Origin: an uncultured Clostridia bacterium
GTDB taxonomy: Bacteria; Bacillota; Clostridia; TANB77; CAG-508
Assembly: GCA_934130355.1 (NCBI GenBank)
Contig: CAKOXV010000003.1
Span: 1 to 64,000 of the forward strand
Length of the DNA stretch: 64,000 bases
Direction of reading: 5' to 3'
In this document: one piece after another, positions 9,105-19,700 of the stretch
Layout of the letters: each line of letters begins with the position of its first letter
Position numbering within the stretch: the first letter of the stretch is position 1
The notes under the pieces: model-generated
Told to the model about the DNA's origin: nothing
What the model saw: the letters and a program-made list of their open reading frames with translations, nothing else
Database searches by the model: none
Position numbers and translations under genes: made by a program

Positions 9105-9947
9105 CTAATATTGTGAACAAGCTTTTATAACGTTGTTCATTAACATAGCTATAGTCATAGGTCCTACCCCACCAGGAACCGGTGTAATATAACTTGCTTT
9201 ATTATATACATTTTCAAAATCCACATCACCTACTATGCTTCCGTCTTCAAGTCTGTTAATTCCAACATCTATTACAACTGCATCTTGTTTAATCATATCA
9301 GCTGTTATAAATTTAGGCTTTCCTATTGCAGAAATAACCACATCAGCATTTTGAGTATGTTCTTTCAAATTTTTAGTTTTTGAATGACATACTGTCACTG
9401 TTGCATTTTTATTTAAACAACATTGAATTAATGGTTTTCCTACGATATTGCTTCTTCCTATAATTGTAACGTTTTTTCCTGTCAAATCAATATCATAAGC
9501 TTCAAACATCCTCATTATTCCATACGGTGTGCATGAAATAAATGCTGGTTGATTTAAACATAGTTTTCCAATATTAATAGGATTAAAACCATCAACATCT
9601 TTTTCTGGTGCTATTGTTAAAAAAGCTTCATTTATATCTAAATGTTTTGGAATAGGACTTTGTAATAATATTCCATGAATGCTTTTATCTTGATTTAATT
9701 GTTTTATTAATTTTATTAAGTCTTTTTGTTCTATATTTTCTTCTAAGAAATATTCTTGAAAATCTATTCCTATTTCTTCACATACTTTGCTTTTGTTACG
9801 TATATATATTTGTGATGCTTTATCATTTCCAACCATTATTACAGCTAACTTAGGATTTATTCCTTTTTCTTTTAAATTTTCACATTTAATTTTTAAATCT
9901 TCTTTTATTTCTTTCGCTAATTTTTTTCCATTTATAACTTCAGTCAT
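9105..9947 (-). CDS. folD: Bifunctional methylenetetrahydrofolate dehydrogenase/cyclohydrolase
   Basis: 280 residues, standard FolD length. Interconverts 5,10-methylene-, methenyl- and 10-formyl-tetrahydrofolate with NADP+. Diagnostic stretches: YIRNKSKVCEEIGI with the catalytic lysine, GILLQSPIPKH, PEKDVDGFNP, the nucleotide-binding VTIIGRSNIVGKP, and PVPGGVGPMTIAML near the C-terminus. ATG chosen at the MTEV start since GAAGGAGAAC lies directly upstream; the slightly longer reading uses a TTG inside the ribosome binding site. Lies upstream of dprA on the same strand. Confidence 0.97.
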   Translation of the reverse strand: MTEVINGKKLAKEIKEDLKIKCENLKEKGINPKLAVIMVGNDKASQIYIRNKSKVCEEIGIDFQEYFLEENIEQKDLIKLIKQLNQDKSIHGILLQSPIPKHLDINEAFLTIAPEKDVDGFNPINIGKLCLNQPAFISCTPYGIMRMFEAYDIDLTGKNVTIIGRSNIVGKPLIQCCLNKNATVTVCHSKTKNLKEHTQNADVVISAIGKPKFITADMIKQDAVVIDVGINRLEDGSIVGDVDFENVYNKASYITPVPGGVGPMTIAMLMNNVIKACSQY

Positions 9948-10126
9948 TTTGTTCTCCTTCAATTATTTTATATTTAATATCTGATGTATCTGCCAATTAC
10001 ACGTCACATTATATATCAATAATATTTTTTTTTCAATAACATACTAGTATTTTACATATTTTTTTTACAATTATTTCATAGACTTTTTTATTTATTTTAG
10101 ATATAATAATTTTGAGGTGTTTACAA

Positions 10127-11071
10127 ATGAATATTTTAAATGAGGATTTATTAACTAACGAAAACGAATTAAACAATTTTATAAATATAATTTTGAATAA
10201 TATCAAATTAAATTTTAACATATTAGAAAATCATAAACAAATTTTAATGAATTATATACTAAAAATAGCCGATTTTCCTACTGAAAATATTGAAACTAAT
10301 ATAGCTAATTTAGTAGTATCTCTTTTAACGAATTTAAAAGATTGTATGTCTATAATTGATAATACAACTTTAATGTTGAATAATTTTAAAGACAAATTAA
10401 ACAATAAAGATAATTATAATATTGAATCACTAAATGTTTTTCTTACAGAATACAATGATATATCCACAGCTATGTCTAACAACATCATTAAAATTGATGA
10501 GTTTTTAGCTTATTCTACAAAATTTTTCTTATTATCATTTAGTGATGATATTGATGATGTAATTCCCAAAACTGAAAATGCAAATGTTCCATCCCCTATA
10601 AAAGACAATTCTCTAACTAATAATTCAAATAACAATATTACTGCAAATTGCTCTAATTGCAATATAATTGAAAATACACTTATAATATCTGAAATACATG
10701 CCAAAGTAATTTTACCTTTTACAATTAATGATCTTAATGCTATCTGGGAAGAAAATAAAGAACAGTATAATACCATGAATGATTTAATAGAAGATAAATA
10801 CACAATTCCTTATTCTAACTTTAAAAATTTTACTTTTTCTAGATTTAAAGAAACTTTTAAACTTGCTAGAAACATAGAACATAAGTCTATACGAGAATCT
10901 TTTAATTTAGCTCTTGAATTAATGTTTAATTATGATTTACATCCTGCAATAATAACAGCTTGCAAAAATATAGATCAATTAGATATTTATTTAGATTATT
11001 TAGAAACAAATGAAACTGATAAATTTGACTTTTTCAATATAAAATTTGAAATAGCCCCAACACTAAAATAA
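10127..11071 (+). CDS. Hypothetical helical protein
   Basis: 314 residues, start behind GAGGTG; one of few plus-strand genes in this half. Very rich in Asn, Ile and Leu, no signal peptide, no membrane segment. Residues ~1-160 look like a helical bundle or coiled coil. An Asn-rich linker (around residues 165-185) follows, and a second helical domain with several aromatic residues ends the protein. No family recognised. It converges on the 169-residue gene across a shared terminator. Confidence 0.65.
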   Translation: MNILNEDLLTNENELNNFINIILNNIKLNFNILENHKQILMNYILKIADFPTENIETNIANLVVSLLTNLKDCMSIIDNTTLMLNNFKDKLNNKDNYNIESLNVFLTEYNDISTAMSNNIIKIDEFLAYSTKFFLLSFSDDIDDVIPKTENANVPSPIKDNSLTNNSNNNITANCSNCNIIENTLIISEIHAKVILPFTINDLNAIWEENKEQYNTMNDLIEDKYTIPYSNFKNFTFSRFKETFKLARNIEHKSIRESFNLALELMFNYDLHPAIITACKNIDQLDIYLDYLETNETDKFDFFNIKFEIAPTLK

Positions 11072-11080
11072 AAAAAGCAA

Positions 11081-11126
11081 AATACACCCCAAATATTAGA
11101 CAAAAAACTAATATTTAGGGTGTATT
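11081..11126. terminator. Bidirectional terminator between convergent genes
   Basis: Almost perfect hairpin AATACACCCCAAATATTAG / CTAATATTTAGGGTGTATT with an eight-base A-rich loop, lying between two converging stop codons. Confidence 0.9.
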
Positions 11127-11128
11127 AC

Positions 11129-11620
11129 TTATTTTGTAAATTTTATATTATAAGCTGTTATAAAATTACCTGACATAGAAATATTTAATTTTCCTGTTTC
11201 TCCAACTCCAAGTGCTCTTACAACACCTTTTACATTGCAAATTTCTTTTCTCTTTTCATCTACAAGTATTGCTGTTATAGTTGTAATAGGAGTTTCTGAA
11301 TTAGAATTATTTGTTACATTTGCAATTAAACTTGTTATTCCTGAGTTAGAGGTTAATTGAATATTTGTAATTGTTAAATTATCTAATATTTTATCTGAAT
11401 TTATAAGTGGACTTATATTTAACTTTATACCATTTTCTGTTTCTTTTACATATTCGCTTAAATTTGTATCATACAAAGTAATTCCTTCATCATTTGTTTT
11501 AGAATTATCATTTTGTGAATTTTTATGTTTATTTACATTTACTATAACTATGGCTATAATAGAGATCAATATAATAGTTCCCAAAATAATAATTTTTAAT
11601 TTATTTGACTTTGTCTCCAT
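11129..11620 (-). CDS. Membrane-anchored extracytoplasmic protein (FxLYD-like)
   Basis: About 163 residues from the ATG preceded by AAAAAGGAAAA; it overlaps the end of the upstream OB-fold gene by 20 bases, so the two are probably translationally coupled. One N-terminal membrane helix (KIIILGTIILISIIAIVIV) and then an extracellular beta domain. The pattern LIANVTNNSNSETPITTITA followed by a glycine-proline turn is like FxLYD domains, which occur on Firmicutes surfaces. No sortase signal. Function unknown. Confidence 0.7.
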   Translation of the reverse strand: METKSNKLKIIILGTIILISIIAIVIVNVNKHKNSQNDNSKTNDEGITLYDTNLSEYVKETENGIKLNISPLINSDKILDNLTITNIQLTSNSGITSLIANVTNNSNSETPITTITAILVDEKRKEICNVKGVVRALGVGETGKLNISMSGNFITAYNIKFTK

Positions 11621-11936
11621 TTGTTTTCCTTTTTTCATTTTCTACCTCACTTTCAGCAATAATTTTATTTGTCATTTTACCAAAAATAATCTCAACTTCT
11701 CTTGCAATTAATTTCAATTTTATATTACTATTTAATTTTCCATAAACAAATATATTATCATTATGTTTAAGTTTTCTATAACAAAAATCAGCAAGTTCAT
11801 CAAATGCATATACTTCTAATATTGCATTATTTGAAAGCCTAATATTAAAAGTTGTTACAGAATATGGTTTTTTTCGTAATGAAAAACTAAAATTTATATC
11901 ACTAATTACACTTCCTACAACGAAACATTCATTCAT
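11601..11936 (-). CDS. Small SSB-like OB-fold protein
   Basis: 111 residues. The layout resembles a single-stranded DNA-binding OB-fold: CFVVGSVISDINF, then TTFNIRLSN, a strand ILEVYAFDELADFCYRKL, and IFVYGKL followed by a last strand. The acidic C-terminal tip of a housekeeping SSB is absent. It lies immediately downstream of the DGR template repeat on the same strand, with ~165 bases in between. It may be a neighbour by chance or share the DGR transcript. Family assignment is from the fold-like pattern only. Confidence 0.55.
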   Translation of the reverse strand: MNECFVVGSVISDINFSFSLRKKPYSVTTFNIRLSNNAILEVYAFDELADFCYRKLKHNDNIFVYGKLNSNIKLKLIAREVEIIFGKMTNKIIAESEVENEKRKTNGDKVK

Positions 11937-12100
11937 TTTTTATCCTCAATTTTTCTTATACTACATATTTTCAGCATTTTCTTACTAATACATAGTATAA
12001 TGATTCATATTTACCTTAAAAAGGATGGAGTAAATCTCTTTAATACTAATATCTTTACTGTATATATTCCGTAAAATATATAATCTGAAATGGTATTAGA

Positions 12101-12216
12101 GTGTGAAACGCGAACCTATATTGTTATTAGTATTTGTTGATGTATTGTTATTGCGATTGCTGGCCGTATTATTATTATTCATATTATAATTACCACCGCG
12201 GTACACTCGGTACGTA
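12101..12216 (-). repeat. DGR template repeat (TR)
   Basis: 116 bases, 34 bases beyond the reverse transcriptase stop codon. It aligns without gaps to the variable repeat at 13731-13846. The two differ at 16 positions and each is a T on the plus strand of the TR (A in the coding sense). Read in the frame of the target gene, the TR is full of AAT/AAC codons, the classical DGR design that lets adenine mutagenesis reach many amino acids without stops. Identity is perfect at both ends (GTGTGAAACGCGAACCTATA on one side, CCACCGCGGTACACTCGG on the other). It is transcribed, presumably together with the RT, and copied into cDNA. Confidence 0.97.
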
Positions 12217-12249
12217 AGGTTCAAACACTTCCGACTTACCCCAATATCT

Positions 12250-13281
12250 TTAAATTATCTTATCTATCACATACTCAGCTGGAAACAACTTTTTTTCTAG
12301 ATTATACGTATTTGCAATTTTTATATAACCATTATGTCCAGCTAAATATTTTTTAGCTTCTTTACTTGTTATCTCCCCATTCTTTATCTTATATTGAAGT
12401 TTTTTTACCTTCTTTTTTAGTCTTTTTTTTCCATTTGTTCTTATTTTCAATCTATATGGATTAATTTTATATCCACAAAAATTAACTCCTTGTTTGTTTT
12501 TAAAAATTTGCGTTTTGTCATTCAACTCCAAATCTAATTTTTCTTTTAAAAAATTTTCCATTTGTAATAGAACTTCTTTTGCCTCTTTTTTAGTTTTTAC
12601 TAATGCTACACTATCATCCATATATCTATAATAGTACTTCAAATGTAATTCTTGTTTTACAAAGTAATCAAATTCATTTAAATATATATTTGCAAAAGTT
12701 TGACTAGTATAGTTCCCTATCTCTATTCCCTTTTTTCTAGGTTGTTTATATAATATCTCCTTTATTAACCACATTAATTTTTTATCTTTTATTCTTTTTT
12801 CAAGTATATTTATTAATATATCTTTATCAATACTATTAAAAAATTTCGAAACATCTGTCTTGATTATATAATATTCTCCCCATATTCGTTCACATTTTTT
12901 CATTGCCTTTTGAAGATCTAAACAAGCTTTGTGAGTTCCTTTTCCTTTTATACAAGCATACGAAGTATCAATAAATGATTTAACAAATGTATCCATCAAA
13001 AAGTAGTCTACTATCCATTTATGTACTATTCTATCTATATATCTTGCTTTTTCTATTTTTCTTAGCTTCGGCTCTGACACATAAAAAGAAGTATATCCAC
13101 CATGTATATATGTTCCACTTTTAAGTTGTATATATAACCACTTTATATATTCTTCTTGTTTTAAATTAAATTTTATGACTTCATCTTTTCTTCTTTTTCC
13201 TTTTTCAGAATCTCTATGTGCTTTTAATAAATTTTCGTATGTTAGCATTTCATCAAATTTGTTTCTAATTGTTTTGGGCAT
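12250..13281 (-). CDS. DGR reverse transcriptase
   Basis: 343 residues. Copies the template RNA with adenine-specific errors; the cDNA then replaces the variable repeat. Motifs in order: IIKTDVSKFFNSID (catalytic D143), EIGNYTSQTFANIYLNE (residues 187-203, the IGxxxSQ signature of DGR and related group II-like RTs), and the active-site YMDD at 220-223. A basic thumb region with KKRLKKKVKKL follows. No maturase or endonuclease domain, so it is not a mobile group II intron RT. The start overlaps the end of the Avd-like gene by 17 bases, with AGGAGG upstream. The template repeat lies just after the stop. Confidence 0.96.
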   Translation of the reverse strand: MPKTIRNKFDEMLTYENLLKAHRDSEKGKRRKDEVIKFNLKQEEYIKWLYIQLKSGTYIHGGYTSFYVSEPKLRKIEKARYIDRIVHKWIVDYFLMDTFVKSFIDTSYACIKGKGTHKACLDLQKAMKKCERIWGEYYIIKTDVSKFFNSIDKDILINILEKRIKDKKLMWLIKEILYKQPRKKGIEIGNYTSQTFANIYLNEFDYFVKQELHLKYYYRYMDDSVALVKTKKEAKEVLLQMENFLKEKLDLELNDKTQIFKNKQGVNFCGYKINPYRLKIRTNGKKRLKKKVKKLQYKIKNGEITSKEAKKYLAGHNGYIKIANTYNLEKKLFPAEYVIDKII

Positions 13282-13618
13282 AATATTTTATTAATCCTCC
13301 TAATATTTTGCCAATTTCATATAACTTATTCATTGCTACCTCAAATTTATGAGAATCAATCCATTTATGCTTATTCATAACTCTTAATAAAATTCTTTGC
13401 ACATCTAATTTTGTATCTATTTTATTCAAATAGAATAATCTCCTCTTGCTTTCTGCTTTTGGCACATATAAAATATCTTCTAATGTTGCATACATTAATT
13501 GTTTAAATTCATTTCCAATACTAAATTTTTCTGTTCTTGGAAGAATCAATATTACATTTATCATATATTCCATATAATCTTCAAAAGCAGGAATTAATTG
13601 TAATTGATTTTGTGCCAT
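13265..13618 (-). CDS. avd: DGR accessory variability determinant (Avd-like)
   Basis: 117 residues, start behind AAGGGG. Small basic four-helix-bundle protein of the type found next to DGR reverse transcriptases. Avd forms a barrel-shaped pentamer that binds the RT and nucleic acid and is required for retrohoming in Bordetella phage BPP-1. Pattern here: four amphipathic helices with a conserved-looking basic stretch (KAESKRRLFYLNKID). Position between the target gene and the RT, same strand, overlapping the RT start, supports the call. Confidence 0.88.
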   Translation of the reverse strand: MAQNQLQLIPAFEDYMEYMINVILILPRTEKFSIGNEFKQLMYATLEDILYVPKAESKRRLFYLNKIDTKLDVQRILLRVMNKHKWIDSHKFEVAMNKLYEIGKILGGLIKYYAQNN

Positions 13619-13644
13619 TTTTTCCCCTTATTCTAATTTATATT

Positions 13645-13664
13645 AGGTGGGTTCACACCCACCT
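13645..13664 (-). other. DNA hairpin/cruciform downstream of the variable repeat
   Basis: Perfect 8-bp GC-rich stem AGGTGGGT/ACCCACCT with a four-base loop reading GTGA on the coding strand. It lies 66 bases beyond the 3' end of the variable repeat. In BPP-1 and other DGRs a GC-rich stem with a four-base loop close behind the variable repeat is needed for target recognition, so this is a good candidate for that element. It lacks a T-run on the minus strand, which argues against a plain terminator of the target gene. Confidence 0.65.
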
Positions 13665-13716
13665 TTTATATATTTTATATTTTTTTAATTTTTTCAGTGT
13701 TCACTAATCCAGTGTT

Positions 13717-16700
13717 CTACTTTACATAAAGTGTGAAACGCGAACCTATACTGTAATTAGTATAGGTAGATGTACTGTAAAAGCGAAAGCTGGCCGTATA
13801 ATTACTATACATACTATAATAACCACCGCGGTACACTCGGTACGTAGAGGCGTTCGCCTCTTGAGTCCATTCTAGAACGTTTGAACTAATATCAAACATA
13901 TTATTTATGTAATCACTTCCATATTTTCCAGTTACAGCTCTAGAGTTTTCATGATTTCCTATTACTGTATGAACTTTATTTGCTTCTTCTCCTGTCAGTA
14001 CCCAGTTAAGCATTGCATCCCATTGACTACCAAAAATCATTGTTGATACTACATCTGAATCACCTGAATATGGATTATTACTATTTATTCCACTTTCTTG
14101 ATAATAATACATATTATACCAATTAGTACTTGCCATTGGTGTTTGTCCCTTCGTAGAACTTATTATTCCTTTAGATGGTAGCGATGTTTCATATCTCGCT
14201 ATCCAAAATCCTCCATATTTTTCAACTGATTTTACCATGTCTGTATATTCTTTGTTCATATATTCTCCAAATTCATTTACAGAATTAAAACCTAATATGT
14301 TTTTATAATAATTTTCAGAAGCATCATACAATGTTCCACTATTTATATACTTCCAGCCTAATTGTGAATTACTTCCAGTAATTAAACTTATTTCTCTGTA
14401 ACCAGTAGAAGTTCCTACTAAATTTCCTGTAGATCTTACATAAGATCCTGTTTTATAGCCCATTGCAAAATTATATAAAATTCCTTCATAATAACTTGAA
14501 TCTGTTGTTGCATAATCACCTTGTAACCTTGCCATTGGCTTATATGTATTTGTACTTGAACTACTACTTGCTAATTCTTTACTTCTAGATGTATCATATA
14601 TTGCATCTTTTACAGGAACCCATACAAATTCATCACCATTTGTTATAGAATTTCCTTTATTATCTTTCATTCTTTTTATTACTAAACCATTTTTTATCTC
14701 ATTATACAAATTGTTAACTGCAAATCCTGCAGGTATTGTTGCTTTGTCTCCATTTGAATTTGAATATTCTGTTTTGGTTTCGTAAATTTCCGAATAAGTT
14801 TCTAATTCACTTACATTAAAACTATATATTGAAGTTCCTAAGTTTACTATAGTTTCATTTCCATCTTCATCTGTTACTTTTTCAGTTCTTTCTAGAATAT
14901 TTACACCATCAGTTACTCGTGCATATACAATGTCTCCAACTGATAATCCATCTACTTGTACACCAGTTTGAGGATTTACTAAAGTAGTCTTTAACCATGT
15001 TCCATTTTCATTGTAATTTGCTCCCTGTTTTCCTATTTGATATTCTATATAATAATTTTTAATTTCATTAAATGAGTCTTTAAAGTCTAAATATATCGTT
15101 CCATTTCCTTCTGTTCCATATACTGCATCTTCATATATTTCAGATGTATCTATTTTTGTTATTGTAGTTGTTGCTGTTCCTAAATCTATCTGTGCTGTTT
15201 TTCCTGTATGATCATATACTGTAACCTTCATGTCATAAGTTGTACCTTCATTTAATACTTCATAAGTAAAAGTATTTCCATAATTCGTATAATCTTTATA
15301 ATTAATATAATTTCCAGATTCATCTGTTGTACTACTTATACTATATACATATTTTTTTATACCTGAGCCTACTTTACTAATTTTTTGTTCTTGATTATCT
15401 TCTGTTTCATTTGTATTGTCTGGATCATAAGCTGTAACTTTTACTGTTATGCTATTTGATGTTGTATATGGTTCAATATAAATTATATTTCCATCTTTAT
15501 CTATTCCATTTTCTCTTTTTGTTAAACTTGGATTAACATTATCAGTTTCATCAATGACGTATAAAGCCATTCTTGTTCCATAATATGCTGATGTTCCTCC
15601 AGCATCATATACTATACATGAGATTGAAGAACTATTTGAATTATAGTTTCCACCTCTCAATATTTTGGCGTAATTCGAATATGCTCCCATAGTAAATTCT
15701 GATACATTTCCTGATAAATCAAATATATTATTTATAATATCTGTCGTTGTTTTTCCTGTATTAGCAATTGCTGTATGATATCCAATTGTTGTATCTGTTA
15801 GTAAATTACTATTATCATTTCTATATATCCAATTTAGCATTGCACTATATTGAGAATTCCACATCATGCTTGATACTACACTTTTGGAATTATAATATGG
15901 ATTAGTTGAATATCTATTACTATCTTGATAATAATTCATATTATACCAAGAAGCATTTCTATATGGTGTTTTATTTTGCTGTGATTGAACCTTTGTACCA
16001 TTTACACTTGTTTCATATCTAGCTATATAAAACCCTCCATATTTCTCTACCGAATTTATCATATTATAATATTCTTCATTCATGTATTTTCCAAACTCTT
16101 CTGCTGAATTATACCCTGCTCTTGTTTTATAATAAAATTTAGTTGTATCCCTATTGGCAGTTTTTATTATAGTATTCTCTATATCCCAAGTAAGTATAGC
16201 TGAACCAGCAGTATTACCTGTTACTAAAGATGGTTCTCTATAATTATATGTTCCCATTTTATATGACAAATTGTATGAAAACACTCCTGTATTTGATATT
16301 GCATAATAAATTCCCTCATAATATTTACTATTTTTTCCTGTTTGGTACATAGCCATTGGAGTATAATTCTCTGTAATACTTGTAGAGGAATTTTTTATAG
16401 CATTTGGTACTGGTACCCACACAAATTGATTTCCACTACTATCTTGTATTACTAATCCATTTTTTATTGTATTTATCGAACTTGATACTCCAACACTAAA
16501 TCCAGCTGGTATATATGCTATATCCTTGTTCGTATCTTCATATCTACTTGTTGTTGAATATTCACTTGAAAATTCTTCTGAATAGCCATCTAAATAAAAT
16601 ACAACATAATCCTCTTGTTCATTACCATTACTATCTGCAAGTTTAGCAAGTATTACATTTGTATCAGATAAGTTTTGTACTACATTTCCTATGTTCCAAG

Positions 16701-19700
16701 AGCTAGAATCAAAATTAGTTTTTTCTTCTAAATCTGCTGCACTTTCTAGCACCTTATATTTAATATTAAATCCTGACTCTTCATATACACTTCCCATTGC
16801 AAGTATTGCTACACAATTTGGGTTTGTTCCATAAAAACTTCTAATATATAAATCATTACTTGAAATATTCATTGAATTTGTATTTACACTTTTTATAATA
16901 TATCCACTTTCATTTCCAACTTCATCTGAAACTTTTACTCTTATATAATATAATCTTGATTGATGTAAATTTTCAAAAGTATATGTATTTGAAGTTGTAA
17001 TAATTTCATCTTCCCATGTTGTTCCATCACTTGATAATGAAATTGAATAATAATATTTTCCAATGTCTGAATCGTCTTCTATGTTAATTATATCTACCTT
17101 TATATTATTTACACCTGATGTTGTTTTTACATCAAATGTTGGTGCCGTTTTATCTGACGAATCTAATAAATATAATGCCATTCTTGAACCATACGCTTCT
17201 GCACTATCTGTTGGATATACATTTGTTTTTGCAATTACAGATTTTCCCGTAACATTTGAAAAATACGCTCCTCCTCTAGCTAATCTATAACTGTAAGAGT
17301 TTGATTCAACAGTTTCTTCATAGACATTTGAGATTAAATCATAAATATTACTAATTTTGTCATTTTCGTAACTTCCTGCTGTTGCAATATTTCCTGTTTT
17401 ATTTCCATATAATAAACTTGTAGATGTAACTTTAGATTTATCATTTCCCTGTAGAGCAAAACTTATCATTGCATCATACTGACTTCCTGTTATCATAGAT
17501 GATTTTAAAACAGTTGAATCATAATATGTATTATTTTCGTTTAATTTATTATTTTGTGCTTTATATAAATCATACCATGTTTGATTATTTAAAATATTCT
17601 CTCCTGCTTTTGATCCAACTTTTCCTGTTGCATTTATTGTTGTTTCATATCTACCTACTAGGAAACCTCCATTTCTATCTACTGACTTAACCATTTTTGT
17701 ATATTCAGAATTTAAATAGCTTCCAAAATCATTAATTGATTCAAATCCTAAAATATCTTTGTAATTTAAATCAACTACATCATACAAGGTTCCTACTGGA
17801 TTAGTAACGTTCCAAGTATATTTATCACTAGAACTACCAGTAATCAATGCTGGTTCTATGTTACTTGAACCACCCAAACGATAACCTGTACTTGTAACAT
17901 TTCCAGTTGCTGTAGTACCACTAAAAGAATAGAATATTTTTTCAAAATAATCAGTGTTTCCATTTTGGGTTCTTACCATTGGAGTATAATATTTCGATGT
18001 TGATAATGAAGTTGCTGTTTCATTATAAATCGCATTATTAACTGGTATCCACACAAACTCATTGCTATTTTCATCTTCTAATACAAGACCACCTAATACT
18101 GTATTTTCAGAAGAATCATTAGATACCTTAAATCCTTTAGGCACTGTTGCTGTAAAATATTCACTATCAATGTATGTTTTATTTTCATCTGCAATAGTTC
18201 CTGAATCTATTGATTCATTTGCTATTGTTATAGTTTTATTTTTGCTTCTTGTTAATGTTCCTTGAGTATTGTTTGCTAATTGAACACATATAGTACTATA
18301 TATTTGATATTCTCGTGGTTGACTAATTGTTACTTTCTCATTATATGTACTTGATGTCATTATTAAATCATATTCATCTGTTTTTACGTTTTTCATATAA
18401 TAATTGTATGTTAATGTATTTGAATTATATGTTGATGTTGCAACTTGTATTTCTGATGTATTTACAGAATATGTTAATATATTAAAATTAGCTATTGTCA
18501 TTTGTCTAACTTGTGTTTCTGTTAATGTTGGATAATTTACTTTCATTGCATTTATTACATTATATGTTGCCCAGTTTGTTGAAGTATTTGTACCATCATA
18601 TAGTTTAACATATAAGATATCTCCATGTTCTAATCCTACAACTTTTGTTCCTGATTCAACAGCATCACTCCAATATGAATTTGCTAGTTCTAATGTTCCA
18701 TTTGCCTTTACTATTTGGTACTTCATTTTATAATTTGTTGTTGTCTTTAGAGTTACTGTTTGTATATTACTACTCCAAAATCCATTTGTAAAAGTAATTT
18801 CTGAATTATCGTTATCAACTACTAATTCTAGTGTTTTAATTGATGCTTCTGTTGTATTTACTCTTCCTGCAACATCCTGTGTTTCAACCTTTATATAATA
18901 TGTTTTATTATGTTCCAAGTTTGAGAATGTATATTTTGTATTTATTGTTTCTACTGGTGTTTCACTATATACACCTTCTTGTGTACCTATATAATATTTA
19001 TAATTTCCTGTTAGACCTGATTCTGTGTCTTCACTAGAAATAACAACTGTTATAGATTTTGTGTCACTAGATAAATTGGTTATTTCTAATTTGGGTTCTG
19101 TTACATCAATTTTTGATATAACTTCTCCTCTTGATATGTTACCAACTTTGTCTTTTATATACACATAATATTGTTTATTGTACAATAAATTATTTCCTAA
19201 ATAGTCTTTTGTTACATCACAATTTAAACTATTTGTATTTGAAACACTTGTAAAACTTACTTTTGTGATATCTTCAACTTCTGTATCTGTTATAAAATAT
19301 CCAACAATTCCAGATCCTGTATCTTTTCCTGTTATTGTTACTTTATCATAGTCTGATACTACATTTACTGTTGGTGCAACTTTATCAATATTATTTACAT
19401 TAATATTTCCTGTTATTTGATTACTTCCATCTTGCAATATATAACTTACAATTGCATTTTCATAAATTTCAATTCCTGTTATTTTATTATATGAATAACT
19501 TGTTGTTCCTCCTAAATTATATGCAAGTGTTGCATCTCCTAAATCACAAAAATTTATTATTGTTTTTGTACTTGTCCACACTGCTAAATCTGGTGTTGTT
19601 TCATAAGTTAAATTTAATGTTTTAAATTCTTGTGATGAAACATTTCCTACTACATCTTTTACCCATAAATAATATGTAGTATTAGTATTTAGATTATTAA

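Noticed and set aside
12250..13281. Group II intron maturase or retron RT
   Set aside because: No maturase X or endonuclease domain, no intron or msr/msd-like structure; instead an IGNYTSQ motif, an Avd-like neighbour and a matching TR/VR pair.
13847..13862. Hairpin AGAGGCG/CGCCTCT next to the VR as part of DGR machinery
   Set aside because: It lies upstream of the VR inside coding sequence, not on the homing side; it may be chance or a codon effect. The hairpin at 13645 fits better.
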